64,000 nucleotides of DNA. It comes from Roseateles sp. (GTDB lineage Bacteria > Pseudomonadota > Gammaproteobacteria > Burkholderiales > Burkholderiaceae_C). A model generated the notes under the pieces. It saw only the letters and a program-made list of their open reading frames with translations. It did not search any database and had not been told where the DNA came from. The DNA is taken from assembly GCA_016790285.1 (NCBI GenBank), contig JAEUPJ010000046.1, positions 56,531-120,530 of the forward strand, read 5' to 3'. A program made the translations under genes and the position numbers. Shown piece after piece: positions 17,373 through 26,392 of the stretch. Positions within the stretch are counted from its first letter, which is position 1, and each line of letters opens with the position of its first letter.

Positions 17373-18314
17373 TCAGGCCGGCCGGGCGCGCACGCCCAGG
17401 CGCTGGCGCAGGTCGTCCAGCAGCGTGCGGGCGGGCAGCGACAGCGCCCGGTCCTGCCGCCACACCAGCACCCACTGCCGCCGCAGCGGAAAGCCCGCCA
17501 CCGGCAGCACCACCAGGCCTTCGCTGGCCGGGTCGGCCGCCAGCGTGTGGCGCGACAGCAGCGCCAGGCCGAGGCCCGCGCGCACGGCGTGCTTGGTGGC
17601 CTCGTTGCTGCCCAGCGCCATGCGGGGCGGCCAGTCGATGCCGTGCTCGGCCAGCGCCTCCTCCAGCACGGCGCGCGTGCCCGAGCCGCTCTCGCGCACC
17701 AGCAGGGGCTCGTCCACCAGGTCCTGCAGCCGCAGCCGCCGGCGCGCGGCCAGTGGGTGGTCCACGGGTGCGATGAGCACCAACGGGTTCTCCAGGAAGG
17801 GCCAGCGCGCCAGCGGCAGGTGGGTGGGCGGGCGCATCATGGCGGCCAGCTCGTCGTCGCCACGCTCCAGCCGCGCCACGACGGCACCACGGTTCTCCAC
17901 CGCCAGCTCGATGCGGATGCCGGGGTACTGGCGCGCAAACGGCCCGAGCAGGTCGGGCAGGAAGTACTCGGTCGTCGTGACCGCCGCGATACGCAACCGC
18001 CCCTGGCGCAGGCCCTGCAGCGCGGCCGCGTCTTCCTCGAACTGCTGCCAGCGGGCGGCCATGTCGCGCACGGCTGCAGCCAGCTGCAACGCCACGGCCG
18101 TCGGCGCCAAGCCCCGGCCGTGGGCCTCGAAGAGCACCAGGCCGAGGCTGGCCGCCAGCTCCTTGAGCTGGGTCGACACCGTGGGCTGGGACAGGTGCAG
18201 CGCCCGCGCCGCACGGCCCACACCGCCCAGGCGCACGGTGGCCTCCAGGCTGCGCAGCTGCGGCCAGTTGGCGCGCCAGGCACGCTCCAGGCCCGGGGGT
18301 GGGGCGTCATGCAT
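17373..18314 (-). CDS. LysR-family regulator (CbbR/CmpR-like), divergent from SbtA-like permease
   Basis: A 313-residue LysR protein. The HTH is near the N-terminus (LRSLEATVRLGGVGRAARALHLSQPTVSTQLKELAASLG), and the co-inducer domain shows RLRIAAVTTTEYFLPDLLGPFARQYPGIRIEL, as in CbbR/CmpR regulators of inorganic-carbon genes. The ATG at 18314 gives the normal start; no further upstream start has family support. The divergent gene encodes a bicarbonate-permease family protein, so regulation of that gene is the natural hypothesis. Confidence 0.9.
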   Translation of the reverse strand: MHDAPPPGLERAWRANWPQLRSLEATVRLGGVGRAARALHLSQPTVSTQLKELAASLGLVLFEAHGRGLAPTAVALQLAAAVRDMAARWQQFEEDAAALQGLRQGRLRIAAVTTTEYFLPDLLGPFARQYPGIRIELAVENRGAVVARLERGDDELAAMMRPPTHLPLARWPFLENPLVLIAPVDHPLAARRRLRLQDLVDEPLLVRESGSGTRAVLEEALAEHGIDWPPRMALGSNEATKHAVRAGLGLALLSRHTLAADPASEGLVVLPVAGFPLRRQWVLVWRQDRALSLPARTLLDDLRQRLGVRARPA

Positions 18315-18327
18315 TGGCTTCTCCGAT

Positions 18328-18353
18328 GATTGGTATCGAGATAAATCAATTGT
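18328..18353. promoter_or_regulatory. Candidate LysR operator in the divergent intergenic region
   Basis: The short AT-rich gap between the LysR and permease genes contains TATC-GA-GATA (18334-18343), a perfect inverted repeat, flanked by ATTG and CAAT. T-N11-A type symmetry of this sort is typical of LysR sites. It lies 14 bases from the LysR start and 36 bases from the permease start, so it could control both. Confidence 0.5.
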
Positions 18354-18389
18354 GCATATGACGCGGCATGCGCACCATCGCGCCCCGCC

Positions 18390-19346
18390 ATGCAGAACTT
18401 CCTCGACCCCGCCATCCTCTTCTTCGTCTTCGGCCTGCTGGCCGGAGCCCTCAGGTCCAACCTGGAGATCCCGGCGCCGATTGCGCGCTTCCTGTCGCTG
18501 TACCTGCTGATGGCCCTGGGCCTGAAGGGCGGCTTCGCGCTGGCCAAGTCGGGCCTGACCACGGAAGTGGTGGTGAGCCTGGGCCTCGCGCTGCTGCTGG
18601 CGGTGGCCGTGCCGGCCATCGGCTATGTGCTGCTGCGCCGCCTGGTGTCGCGCTTCGACGCGGCCGCCATCGCGGCCACCTACGGCTCGGTCAGCGCGGT
18701 GACCTTCATCACCGCCACGCAATACCTCGGCAACCAGGGCATCGAGTACGGTGGCCACATGGCCGCGGCCATGGCGCTGATGGAGTCGCCCGCCATCGTG
18801 ATGGCCGTGGTGCTGGCCAACCTGGCGCGCAAGCGCGAAGGCAGCACGGCGCATTCGCACAGCCTGAAGTCGGTGCTGCACGAGTCGCTCACCGACGGCG
18901 CGCAGCTGCTGCTCATCGGCGCCATGGCCGTGGGCCTGATCACCGGCGCGCCGGGCGAGGCCATGATGAAGCCCTTCGCGGGCGACCTCTTCAAGGGCAT
19001 GCTCGCCTTCTTCCTGCTCGACATGGGCTTGCTCGCCGCACGCAACATCGGCTCGCTGCGGGGCGAGTCCCCGAAGCTGCTGGCCTACGCGCTGCTGGCG
19101 CCGCCCGTGCATGCGAGCCTGGCGCTGGGCCTGGCCTGGGCCTGCGGCCTGTCGGCCGGCAACGGCGCGCTGCTGATGGTGCTGGCCGCCAGCGCCTCCT
19201 ACATCGCCGTGCCGGCCGTGGTGCGCATCGCCATCCCGGAGGCGCGCCCGGCGCTGTACTTCGGCATGTCGCTGGGACTCACGTTCCCGCTGAACATCCT
19301 CGTGGGCATCCCGGTCTATGCGGGGGTCGCGCAGCGGGTGCTCTGA
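18390..19346 (+). CDS. SbtA-like sodium-dependent bicarbonate permease family protein (DUF897)
   Basis: A 318-residue membrane protein with about ten helices in two inverted halves. Family features include ARFLSLYLLMALGLKGGFALAKSG near residue 40, YGSVSAVTFITATQYL near 105 and the second-half repeat SYIAVPAVVRIAIPEARPALYFGMSLGLTFPLNI. The central cytoplasmic loop (KREGSTAHSHSLKSVLHESL) sits at the position of the SbtA regulatory loop. Family members import HCO3-, but heterotrophic relatives are uncharacterised. No SbtB-like PII gene is adjacent. Confidence 0.85.
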   Translation: MQNFLDPAILFFVFGLLAGALRSNLEIPAPIARFLSLYLLMALGLKGGFALAKSGLTTEVVVSLGLALLLAVAVPAIGYVLLRRLVSRFDAAAIAATYGSVSAVTFITATQYLGNQGIEYGGHMAAAMALMESPAIVMAVVLANLARKREGSTAHSHSLKSVLHESLTDGAQLLLIGAMAVGLITGAPGEAMMKPFAGDLFKGMLAFFLLDMGLLAARNIGSLRGESPKLLAYALLAPPVHASLALGLAWACGLSAGNGALLMVLAASASYIAVPAVVRIAIPEARPALYFGMSLGLTFPLNILVGIPVYAGVAQRVL

Positions 19347-19381
19347 GCGCGGGGCCCCTGCCGTCATTCAACGGCAAGCCG

Positions 19382-19419
19382 GCCCCGCGCATCTGCGGGG
19401 CTCCCCCAAGCTCTTGGGG
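19382..19419 (+). terminator. Two consecutive GC hairpins after the permease gene
   Basis: GCCCCGC/GCGGGGC (19382-19401) and CCCCAAG-CT-CTTGGGG (19404-19419) are both perfect stems between the permease and the next gene. Neither is followed by a U-run, so termination is plausible but they may instead structure the leader of the following mRNA. Confidence 0.45.
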
Positions 19420-19478
19420 TGGGCGGGGGCGAGCCGGCGTCGCCCAATGAAGGCGCACAAGACCCCAGGAGACCCACC

Positions 19479-20129
19479 ATGCGCCGAACCCTGTTCGCCT
19501 TTGCCCTGCTGGCCGCGGGAGCCGCCCAGGCCGCGACCGTGTCCGTCTACACCAACCTGGCCACCTGGCAGGCCGCCGTGGCCAGCCCCGTGCAGACGCA
19601 GGACTTCACCAGCTACCCGCTGGGCACCGACCTGACCGGCGTGGCCGTGCTGCCGGGCGTGACGCTGTCGAGCAACCTGGGCCCGGTGGAGGTGTTCAGT
19701 GCCGACACCGAAGCGGTCGCCTTCGGCCCCGCGCGCCAGGTGGGCAACGCCTACTACGAGGCCCAGTACGCCCTGCCCTTCCGCGCGGTGGCGCTGGACA
19801 TCACGGCCTTCGAGTCCATCCCGGGCGACGGCACCACCGCCGTCGACAACGGCCTGCTGACCTTCCTGTTCAGCGACGGCAGCAGCTACGACCTCGCGGT
19901 GGCGGGCGGCAGCGGCGCCAACATCTTCGTGGGCATCGTCGCGGACCTCGCCGTCACGTCGTTGCGCTGGAACGAGGCCCACGAGGCCAGCGGCGGCAAC
20001 GAGGAAACCGGCCTGGACAACCTGCGCGTGGCCCTGCGCGGCAACGGCAACACGGTGCCGCTGCCGGGCACGCTGCCGCTGGTGGCGCTGGCCCTCGGGC
20101 TGCTGCCGCTGGCGCGCCGTCGCCGCTGA
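19479..20129 (+). CDS. PEP-CTERM-type exported protein
   Basis: A 216-residue exported protein: signal peptide to about residue 19 (AQA-A), a beta-rich body, and a C-terminal sorting tail made of VPLPGTLPL, a hydrophobic helix and ARRRR. The motif is the PLPGTLPL variant of VPEP. Proteins of this class are cut by exosortase and released or anchored in biofilm matrix. The body contains FTSYPLGTDLTG and FRAVALDITAFESIPGDGT, seen in PEP-CTERM surface proteins, but no enzymatic motif. No exosortase gene is in the window. Confidence 0.8.
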   Translation: MRRTLFAFALLAAGAAQAATVSVYTNLATWQAAVASPVQTQDFTSYPLGTDLTGVAVLPGVTLSSNLGPVEVFSADTEAVAFGPARQVGNAYYEAQYALPFRAVALDITAFESIPGDGTTAVDNGLLTFLFSDGSSYDLAVAGGSGANIFVGIVADLAVTSLRWNEAHEASGGNEETGLDNLRVALRGNGNTVPLPGTLPLVALALGLLPLARRRR

Positions 20130-20219
20130 GCGCGCGCGACCGCCATGCCGGGTGGCATGGCGCGGTCAAGCCACGGGTGGTCTCGTAGGATGCGCGGCAA
20201 ATCAACGCGCCGCCTGCCC

Positions 20220-20606
20220 ATGAAACCGCGCTCGATGTGGATGCTCACGTGGACCAGCTCGCTGCTGGCCTGTGCCGGCTGTGCCAGCCAGGTCAGCGAT
20301 GCCAGGACTCAGGCCGTTGCCGCGCGGCTGAGCCGCGGCCAGGCCTTGATCGAGCAAGCCGACTACAAGCAAGCACTGGCGCAATGCCAAGCCGGCATCG
20401 ACGAACTGGGCGGCGACTACGCCAGGGCACCGATCTGCAATGCGGCTGGCCGCCCGCTGATCCTCCTTGACGACACGGCCCAGCACCTGATCCTTGCCGG
20501 CATCCTGCAGCGCGAAGGCCAGCTCGACGGCGCGGCTCGATCCGCATGCTCGGCGCTCCACAGCCGGATCAGCATCGCCCGCACCGCCGCCAACGGCTGC
20601 CGCTAG
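20220..20606 (+). CDS. Small hypothetical lipoprotein
   Basis: A 128-residue protein starting at the ATG at 20220. The N-terminus has a positively charged start, a hydrophobic stretch and a lipobox-like LLACAGC, so it is probably an outer-membrane lipoprotein. The remainder (RLSRGQALIEQADYKQALAQCQAGIDEL) resembles a single TPR-like helical pair. Function unknown. The 3' end overlaps the convergent DUF779 gene by 4 bases. Confidence 0.65.
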   Translation: MKPRSMWMLTWTSSLLACAGCASQVSDARTQAVAARLSRGQALIEQADYKQALAQCQAGIDELGGDYARAPICNAAGRPLILLDDTAQHLILAGILQREGQLDGAARSACSALHSRISIARTAANGCR

Positions 20607-20992
20607 CCTGCCGGCATCGCGGGCCCGATCGGCGCGAGCCGCGGCACCTCGTCATCCACCCAGATGCGCCAGCGCGCCACGAAGTGCTGCCCCGAGCCGT
20701 CCTCCAGCCCGAAGCTGCCGCTGTTGCCGGGGGCCACGTCCAGCGTCATCTCCAGGCCCGCGAGGTAGTCGCACTGGGCCAGGCTCGCGTAGACGGGCAC
20801 GCCGGCCACCTCCCCGAGCACGCGGTCGTTCTCGTTCAGGCGCAGCTCCTTCACGGTGAAGCACATGGGCGCACTCCCCGCGCAGCAGCCGTGCGACTGG
20901 TAGAACAGGATCTCGCCGTGCTCGCGCCGCAGCGCGTCGATGAGCGCCCGGGCGGCCTCGGTGGCCTGCACGCGGGGCAGGGTCTCGGTCAT
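20603..20992 (-). CDS. DUF779 family protein, partner of aldehyde dehydrogenase
   Basis: A 129-residue protein with the conserved FYQSHGCCAGSAPMC motif and DYLAGLEMTLDVAPG, both typical of DUF779. The family is encoded next to acetaldehyde/aldehyde dehydrogenases in many proteobacteria; its role is not established, but the Cys pair suggests metal or redox chemistry. The ATG at 20992 gives the usual family length. It lies 82 bases downstream of the dehydrogenase and is almost certainly in its operon. Confidence 0.88.
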   Translation of the reverse strand: MTETLPRVQATEAARALIDALRREHGEILFYQSHGCCAGSAPMCFTVKELRLNENDRVLGEVAGVPVYASLAQCDYLAGLEMTLDVAPGNSGSFGLEDGSGQHFVARWRIWVDDEVPRLAPIGPAMPAG

Positions 20993-21074
20993 GGCTCGCC
21001 TCATCCAGGAAGAAGGGGCAGCCGAAGCCGCCCCTGGGACTGACGATCACGGGCGGCCGGGTGGGCCGCGGCGG

Positions 21075-22598
<1,524 letters not shown>

Positions 22599-22658
22599 GG
22601 CGTTGTCTCCTGGATGAATGCCCGGCGTCGTGAAGTGGCGCGGGTCGGGCTCTTCAGC

Positions 22659-22673
22659 GCAAGGCGCGTGCCA
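22659..22673 (-). promoter_or_regulatory. Sigma-54 (-24/-12) promoter of the aldehyde dehydrogenase operon
   Basis: Read on the minus strand the sequence is TGGCACG-CGCC-TTGC, a perfect match to the sigma-54 consensus including GG and GC spacing. It lies about 61 bases before the dehydrogenase start codon, leaving a leader of roughly 50 bases. Activation should need an enhancer-binding protein. Confidence 0.88.
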
Positions 22674-22756
22674 GCGGCGGTTTGAGCCGGGCGGCCCGGC
22701 CCGCCGCGCCAAACCACCGCCCGCCGCGGCGCCGCGGCTGTGCCAGGGGCCCGGCA

Positions 22757-22775
22757 CTGTCACGAAATGGAACAG
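22757..22775. promoter_or_regulatory. Upstream activator site for the AcoR-type activator
   Basis: CTGTCACGAAATGGAACAG is an imperfect inverted repeat (CTGT...ACAG) 84 bases upstream of the sigma-54 promoter, the usual enhancer position. The same 19-base layout recurs at 27693-27711 before the sigma-54 activator gene, matching in 16 of 19 bases. Confidence 0.75.
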
Positions 22776-22880
22776 GGCTACGGCGCAACCCGTATTGCCC
22801 GGCGCGACCTGCGCCCCTAGCCTCGCGCGCCACACGGGCGGCACAGCCCGGCGGAGACAAGACCCTCAGCGGTCCCCAAG

Positions 22881-23807
22881 ATGACGATGCCGCCCTTCAC
22901 CGATGGCGCGCCTGATGCGCTGGACGACAACAGCCCGGTGGGCGCCGCCCTGCCCGCCTGGCGCGATGAGCCGCCCCAGCCGCTGGCCGCCTGGTGGCCC
23001 GCCGCGGGCGGCGCGCCGCTGGCGCTGGCCGACGGTGACCTGCAGCTGCTGGAGTGCCAGGGCAGCTGGCCCGGCGCGGAACGCCTCGGGCCGCTGCAGG
23101 AGCACCTGCTCGTCATCGCGCTGGAGGCCACAGGCCCCGTGCGCGCCTGGCTCCCGGGCGAGCCGCCGCGCACCGCGGCCTGGCCGGCCGGCAGCCTGCT
23201 GCTGCTGCCCGCCGGAGAAGTGGCCTTGCTGCAACCGCCTGCCCGCCCCGCGCTGCTGCTGCTGGCGCTGCGCCCGGCCCTGGTCTACGGCAGCGACCGC
23301 GCGCCACGCCGGCTGCAGGCGTGCATCGGCCGGCCCGACCCCGTCGCCGGGGGCCTGGCGCAGGCCTTGCGCGCGGCCACGCGCGGCCCCGGCGCCGCGC
23401 CCGACCCCACCTTCACCCGCCACCTGGCGCAAGCCCTGGCCGCCCACCTGCGCGCCCACCACAGCGCCTCGGCCGAGCGCCCCGGCCTGAGCCGCCTGCG
23501 GCTGGACCGCGTGCTGGCCCACCTGCATGCGCGGCTGGACCAACCCATCGACCTCACCCAGGCCGCCCGCGTGGCCGGCTGCAGCGTGTCGCACTTCGCC
23601 CACCTGTTCAAGGCGGCCATGGGCGTCTCGCCCATGCGCTACCTGCGCGAACGCCGCATGGTGCGCGCCCGCGAGCTGGTGGAGACCACGGCGCTGAGCA
23701 TGGGCGAGATCGGGCTGCGCGTGGGCATCCCCGAGCCGGCGCAGTTCTCCCAGGCCTTCCGGGCGCATTGGAAGACGCCGCCGTCCCAGCTGCGCCGGCA
23801 GGCTTGA
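22881..23807 (+). CDS. AraC-family transcriptional regulator
   Basis: A 308-residue regulator with a cupin-like N-terminal sensor domain and two C-terminal helix-turn-helices (LTQAARVAGCSVSHFAHLFKAAMGVSPMRYLRERRM and LSMGEIGLRVGIPEPAQFSQAFRAHWKTPPSQLRR). The latter contains the family's P-x-x-F-x-x-x-F core, with QFSQAF in place of the usual YFSRAF. It is divergent from the aldehyde dehydrogenase and precedes the pectinolytic genes in the same direction, so either could be a target. Confidence 0.88.
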   Translation: MTMPPFTDGAPDALDDNSPVGAALPAWRDEPPQPLAAWWPAAGGAPLALADGDLQLLECQGSWPGAERLGPLQEHLLVIALEATGPVRAWLPGEPPRTAAWPAGSLLLLPAGEVALLQPPARPALLLLALRPALVYGSDRAPRRLQACIGRPDPVAGGLAQALRAATRGPGAAPDPTFTRHLAQALAAHLRAHHSASAERPGLSRLRLDRVLAHLHARLDQPIDLTQAARVAGCSVSHFAHLFKAAMGVSPMRYLRERRMVRARELVETTALSMGEIGLRVGIPEPAQFSQAFRAHWKTPPSQLRRQA

Positions 23808-24145
23808 GGTTGTTTCAAAACGCAAGCCCGTTGATATCGAACCACTGTTTCATTATTGATTTCCCTCGGTTTCAGCAAGCGCTCGCAAGCGGGGGCAGGA
23901 ATCCCCAAGCCCGGCCGGGAGGCCCGGACTAGATTGCACACAGGCCGCCCTTCGAGCGGTCAACACAAGAACAGCACGGAGACAAACCTGGCGTACCGCC
24001 CCCGGCCTGCCGCCGGCGGCAGGGCTGCACTCGCCCGGCTCCCGCACCCGTTGGGCTGCTGACACGCCTCAGCCCCTTTCACCACGCCCGTGCGCCGGCC
24101 GCCTGCCGCGCGTGCCGGGTGAACTCACGCCGACAAAGGTCCGCC
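23808..24145 (+). promoter_or_regulatory. Long regulatory region of the pectinolytic operon with KdgR-like box
   Basis: This 338-base gap contains no gene. Around 23835-23856 the sequence TATCGAACCACTGTTTCATTAT agrees closely with the KdgR (IclR-family pectin regulator) site of enterobacteria, with GAA-N7-TTC dyad symmetry. A second TGTTTCAAAA is at 23811-23820, just after the AraC stop. The same TGTTTCA core precedes the PL3 lyase gene at 57.7 kb. No clear intrinsic terminator was seen after the AraC gene. Confidence 0.5.
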
Positions 24146-25210
24146 ATGAACTTCACGCTCACTTCCCTGACCCGCCTGTGCCTGGCCGCGCTCCCGCTGG
24201 CCACCCTCGCCACCCCGGCCGCGGCCGGCCCCGTCGGCTACGGCGCCGGCACCACCGGCGGCGGCAGCAAGGCCGCCGTCAACGTCGCCACGCTCGCCGC
24301 GGCGCAGGCCGCCATCGACGCCTACAGCGGCAGCGGCGGCCTGGTGCTGAACTACACCGGCACCTTCAACTACGCGTCCATCACCGACGTCTGCGCGCAG
24401 TGGAAGAAGCCCGCGCAAACGCTGCAGATCAAGGACAAGAGCGACATCACGATCAAGGGCGCCAACGGCTCCTCGGCCAATTTCGGCATCCGCATCGTCA
24501 GCGACTCGAAAAACATCATCGTCCAGAACATGACCATCGGCCTGCTGCAGGGCGGCGAGTCGGCGGACGCCATCTCCATCGAGGGCGACAGCAGCGGCAC
24601 GCCCAACAAGGTCTGGATCGACCACAACACCATCTTCAGCAGCCTCACCCACTGTGCCGGCGCCGGTGACGCCTCCTGGGACGGCGCCATGGACAACAAG
24701 AAGGGCGCCACCAACATCACCTACTCCTACAACTACATCCACGACCACCAGAAGGTCTCGCTCAACGGCTACAGCGACAGCGACACCGCCAACGACGCGA
24801 TGCGCGCCACCTACCACCACAACCGCTTCGAGAACGTGCAGGCCCGCCTGCCGCTGCAGCGCCGGGGCCGCACGCACATCTACAACAACTACTTCAACAA
24901 CGTGAACACGTCCGGCATCAACGTGCGCATGGGCGGGCTGTCACTGATCGAGTCCAACTACTTCGAGAACGTGAAGAACCCCGTCACCTCGCGTGACAGC
25001 TCGGCCATCGGCTACTGGGACCTGCGCAACAACTTCGTGGGCAGCGGCATCACCTGGGACAGCCCCGGCAGCCCCGGTGCCAACGCCACCACCTGGGCCA
25101 CCACCAAGGCCTTCGGCGCCACCGGCTACAGCTACTCGGTGACGCCGGCCGCGCAGGTCAAGGCCAAGGCCCTGGCCACCGCCGGCGCCGGCAAGAACCT
25201 GGCCGAGTAG
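24146..25210 (+). CDS. Pectate lyase, polysaccharide lyase family 1
   Basis: A 354-residue secreted lyase that cleaves polygalacturonate by beta-elimination. Signal peptide to about residue 27 (AAA-G). The parallel beta-helix core shows the PL1 signatures KVWIDHNTIF, the Asp-rich Ca2+ site GAGDASWDGAMDNKKGATNITYSYN, and ARLPLQRRGR holding the catalytic Arg (R-x-P-x-x-R). The ATG at 24146 was preferred to one 27 bases upstream because it begins the signal peptide. First gene of a three-gene operon. Confidence 0.93.
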   Translation: MNFTLTSLTRLCLAALPLATLATPAAAGPVGYGAGTTGGGSKAAVNVATLAAAQAAIDAYSGSGGLVLNYTGTFNYASITDVCAQWKKPAQTLQIKDKSDITIKGANGSSANFGIRIVSDSKNIIVQNMTIGLLQGGESADAISIEGDSSGTPNKVWIDHNTIFSSLTHCAGAGDASWDGAMDNKKGATNITYSYNYIHDHQKVSLNGYSDSDTANDAMRATYHHNRFENVQARLPLQRRGRTHIYNNYFNNVNTSGINVRMGGLSLIESNYFENVKNPVTSRDSSAIGYWDLRNNFVGSGITWDSPGSPGANATTWATTKAFGATGYSYSVTPAAQVKAKALATAGAGKNLAE

Positions 25211-25226
25211 CGCGCACCCGGCGCCC

Positions 25227-26369
25227 ATGAAGGCCCTGCACCTGACCACGCTCGCCGCCGCCACGGCCGGCGTGCTCGCTGCCGCGCTGCTGCGGCCCGC
25301 GCCCGACGCCGAAGCACCGGCGCCAGGCGCAGGCCCGCCGCCGCCGGTGGCCACGGCGCCGCGCGCGCTGCAGGTGCTGGCCTGGTCGGTGCCAGGCTCG
25401 CCCACCGAGGCGCCCGGCCCTGCGCCCGCCGCCAGCCCCAGCGCCGCGCCGCCCGTGGAGCTCTGCGGCCTGGGCCGGGTGCTGCTCCCGGGCACCCCGG
25501 CGGGGGACGCGCCGCTGGACATCGCCGACCTCCCCGGCCCCATCGGCGAGCAGGCCCTGGCCCAGGCGCGCGCCGGCCTCATGGCGCGGCTGCACCAGGG
25601 CGACGCCCGCCAGCGCGCCATCGCCCTGCTGCTCAACCGCCCGCCCGACGAGCCCGCCGACGCCGCCCGTGCCTGGGCCGGCGAGCTGCTCACGCTGGCC
25701 CGCCACAGCGGCATGCCCGAGCTGCTGCACTGGGCCGAGCCCGCGTGCACGCAGCACGCCGACCCCGGCGCCTGCCGGCTGGCGCTGGTGCGCGAGCGGC
25801 TGCGCCTGGAGCCCGACAACGCCGCCCACTGGGCCGCCCTCGCCGACGAAGACCCCGCCGCTGCCGATGAAGCCTGGGCCGGCCTGCAGCAGGCCCGCCG
25901 CTGGCACGAGCGCCCGCAGTCCCTGCTGCTGGCCACCCAGGCCGCGCTGCCGGCCGACCTGCCCGGCTACCTGCGCCTGGCGCTGGCCCGCGAGATGCAG
26001 TTGCGCACCCAGCAGCTGCCCTCGGCCGGCGAAGGCTTCGTGCTCGAACGCTGCGGCCAGGCCCTGCCCGGCCGCACCGAGGCCTGCGGCGCGCTGGCCG
26101 AACTGATGAGCCAGCGCAGCGACAGCCTGCGCACCCTCACCGAGGCCGCCTCCGTCGCCCAGGCCGCGGGCCTGCCCGCCGCGCGCGTGCAGGCGATGCG
26201 CCAGGAGTTCCACGACCTGCTGCGCGCCGACCCGCTGGACACCCGCCTGCCCGGCGTGGCCCGCGCGCCGCTGGGCTGCGAGCGGCTGCAGGCCTGGCAG
26301 GCCCACCTCGACGACACCGCCCGCCTCGGCGAACTCGGCGCCCTGCGCCTGCGCCGCGCCGGGCCCTGA
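25227..26369 (+). CDS. Unknown exported/anchored helical protein between two pectate lyases
   Basis: A 380-residue protein, not recognised. The N-terminus is a signal or anchor (LAAATAGVLAAALL) followed by about 60 residues rich in Pro and Ala. The rest is strongly helical, built of Ala/Leu-rich helical pairs resembling TPR or HEAT repeats, with scattered cysteines (about seven) suggesting a periplasmic location. It lies 16 bases after the PL1 lyase and 23 before the PL9 lyase. A similar protein follows the PL3 lyase at 58.8 kb. An assembly, secretion or chaperone role for the lyases is conceivable but unproven. Confidence 0.7.
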   Translation: MKALHLTTLAAATAGVLAAALLRPAPDAEAPAPGAGPPPPVATAPRALQVLAWSVPGSPTEAPGPAPAASPSAAPPVELCGLGRVLLPGTPAGDAPLDIADLPGPIGEQALAQARAGLMARLHQGDARQRAIALLLNRPPDEPADAARAWAGELLTLARHSGMPELLHWAEPACTQHADPGACRLALVRERLRLEPDNAAHWAALADEDPAAADEAWAGLQQARRWHERPQSLLLATQAALPADLPGYLRLALAREMQLRTQQLPSAGEGFVLERCGQALPGRTEACGALAELMSQRSDSLRTLTEAASVAQAAGLPAARVQAMRQEFHDLLRADPLDTRLPGVARAPLGCERLQAWQAHLDDTARLGELGALRLRRAGP

Positions 26370-26392
26370 CCCCTCCCCCCGAAAGCCACGCC

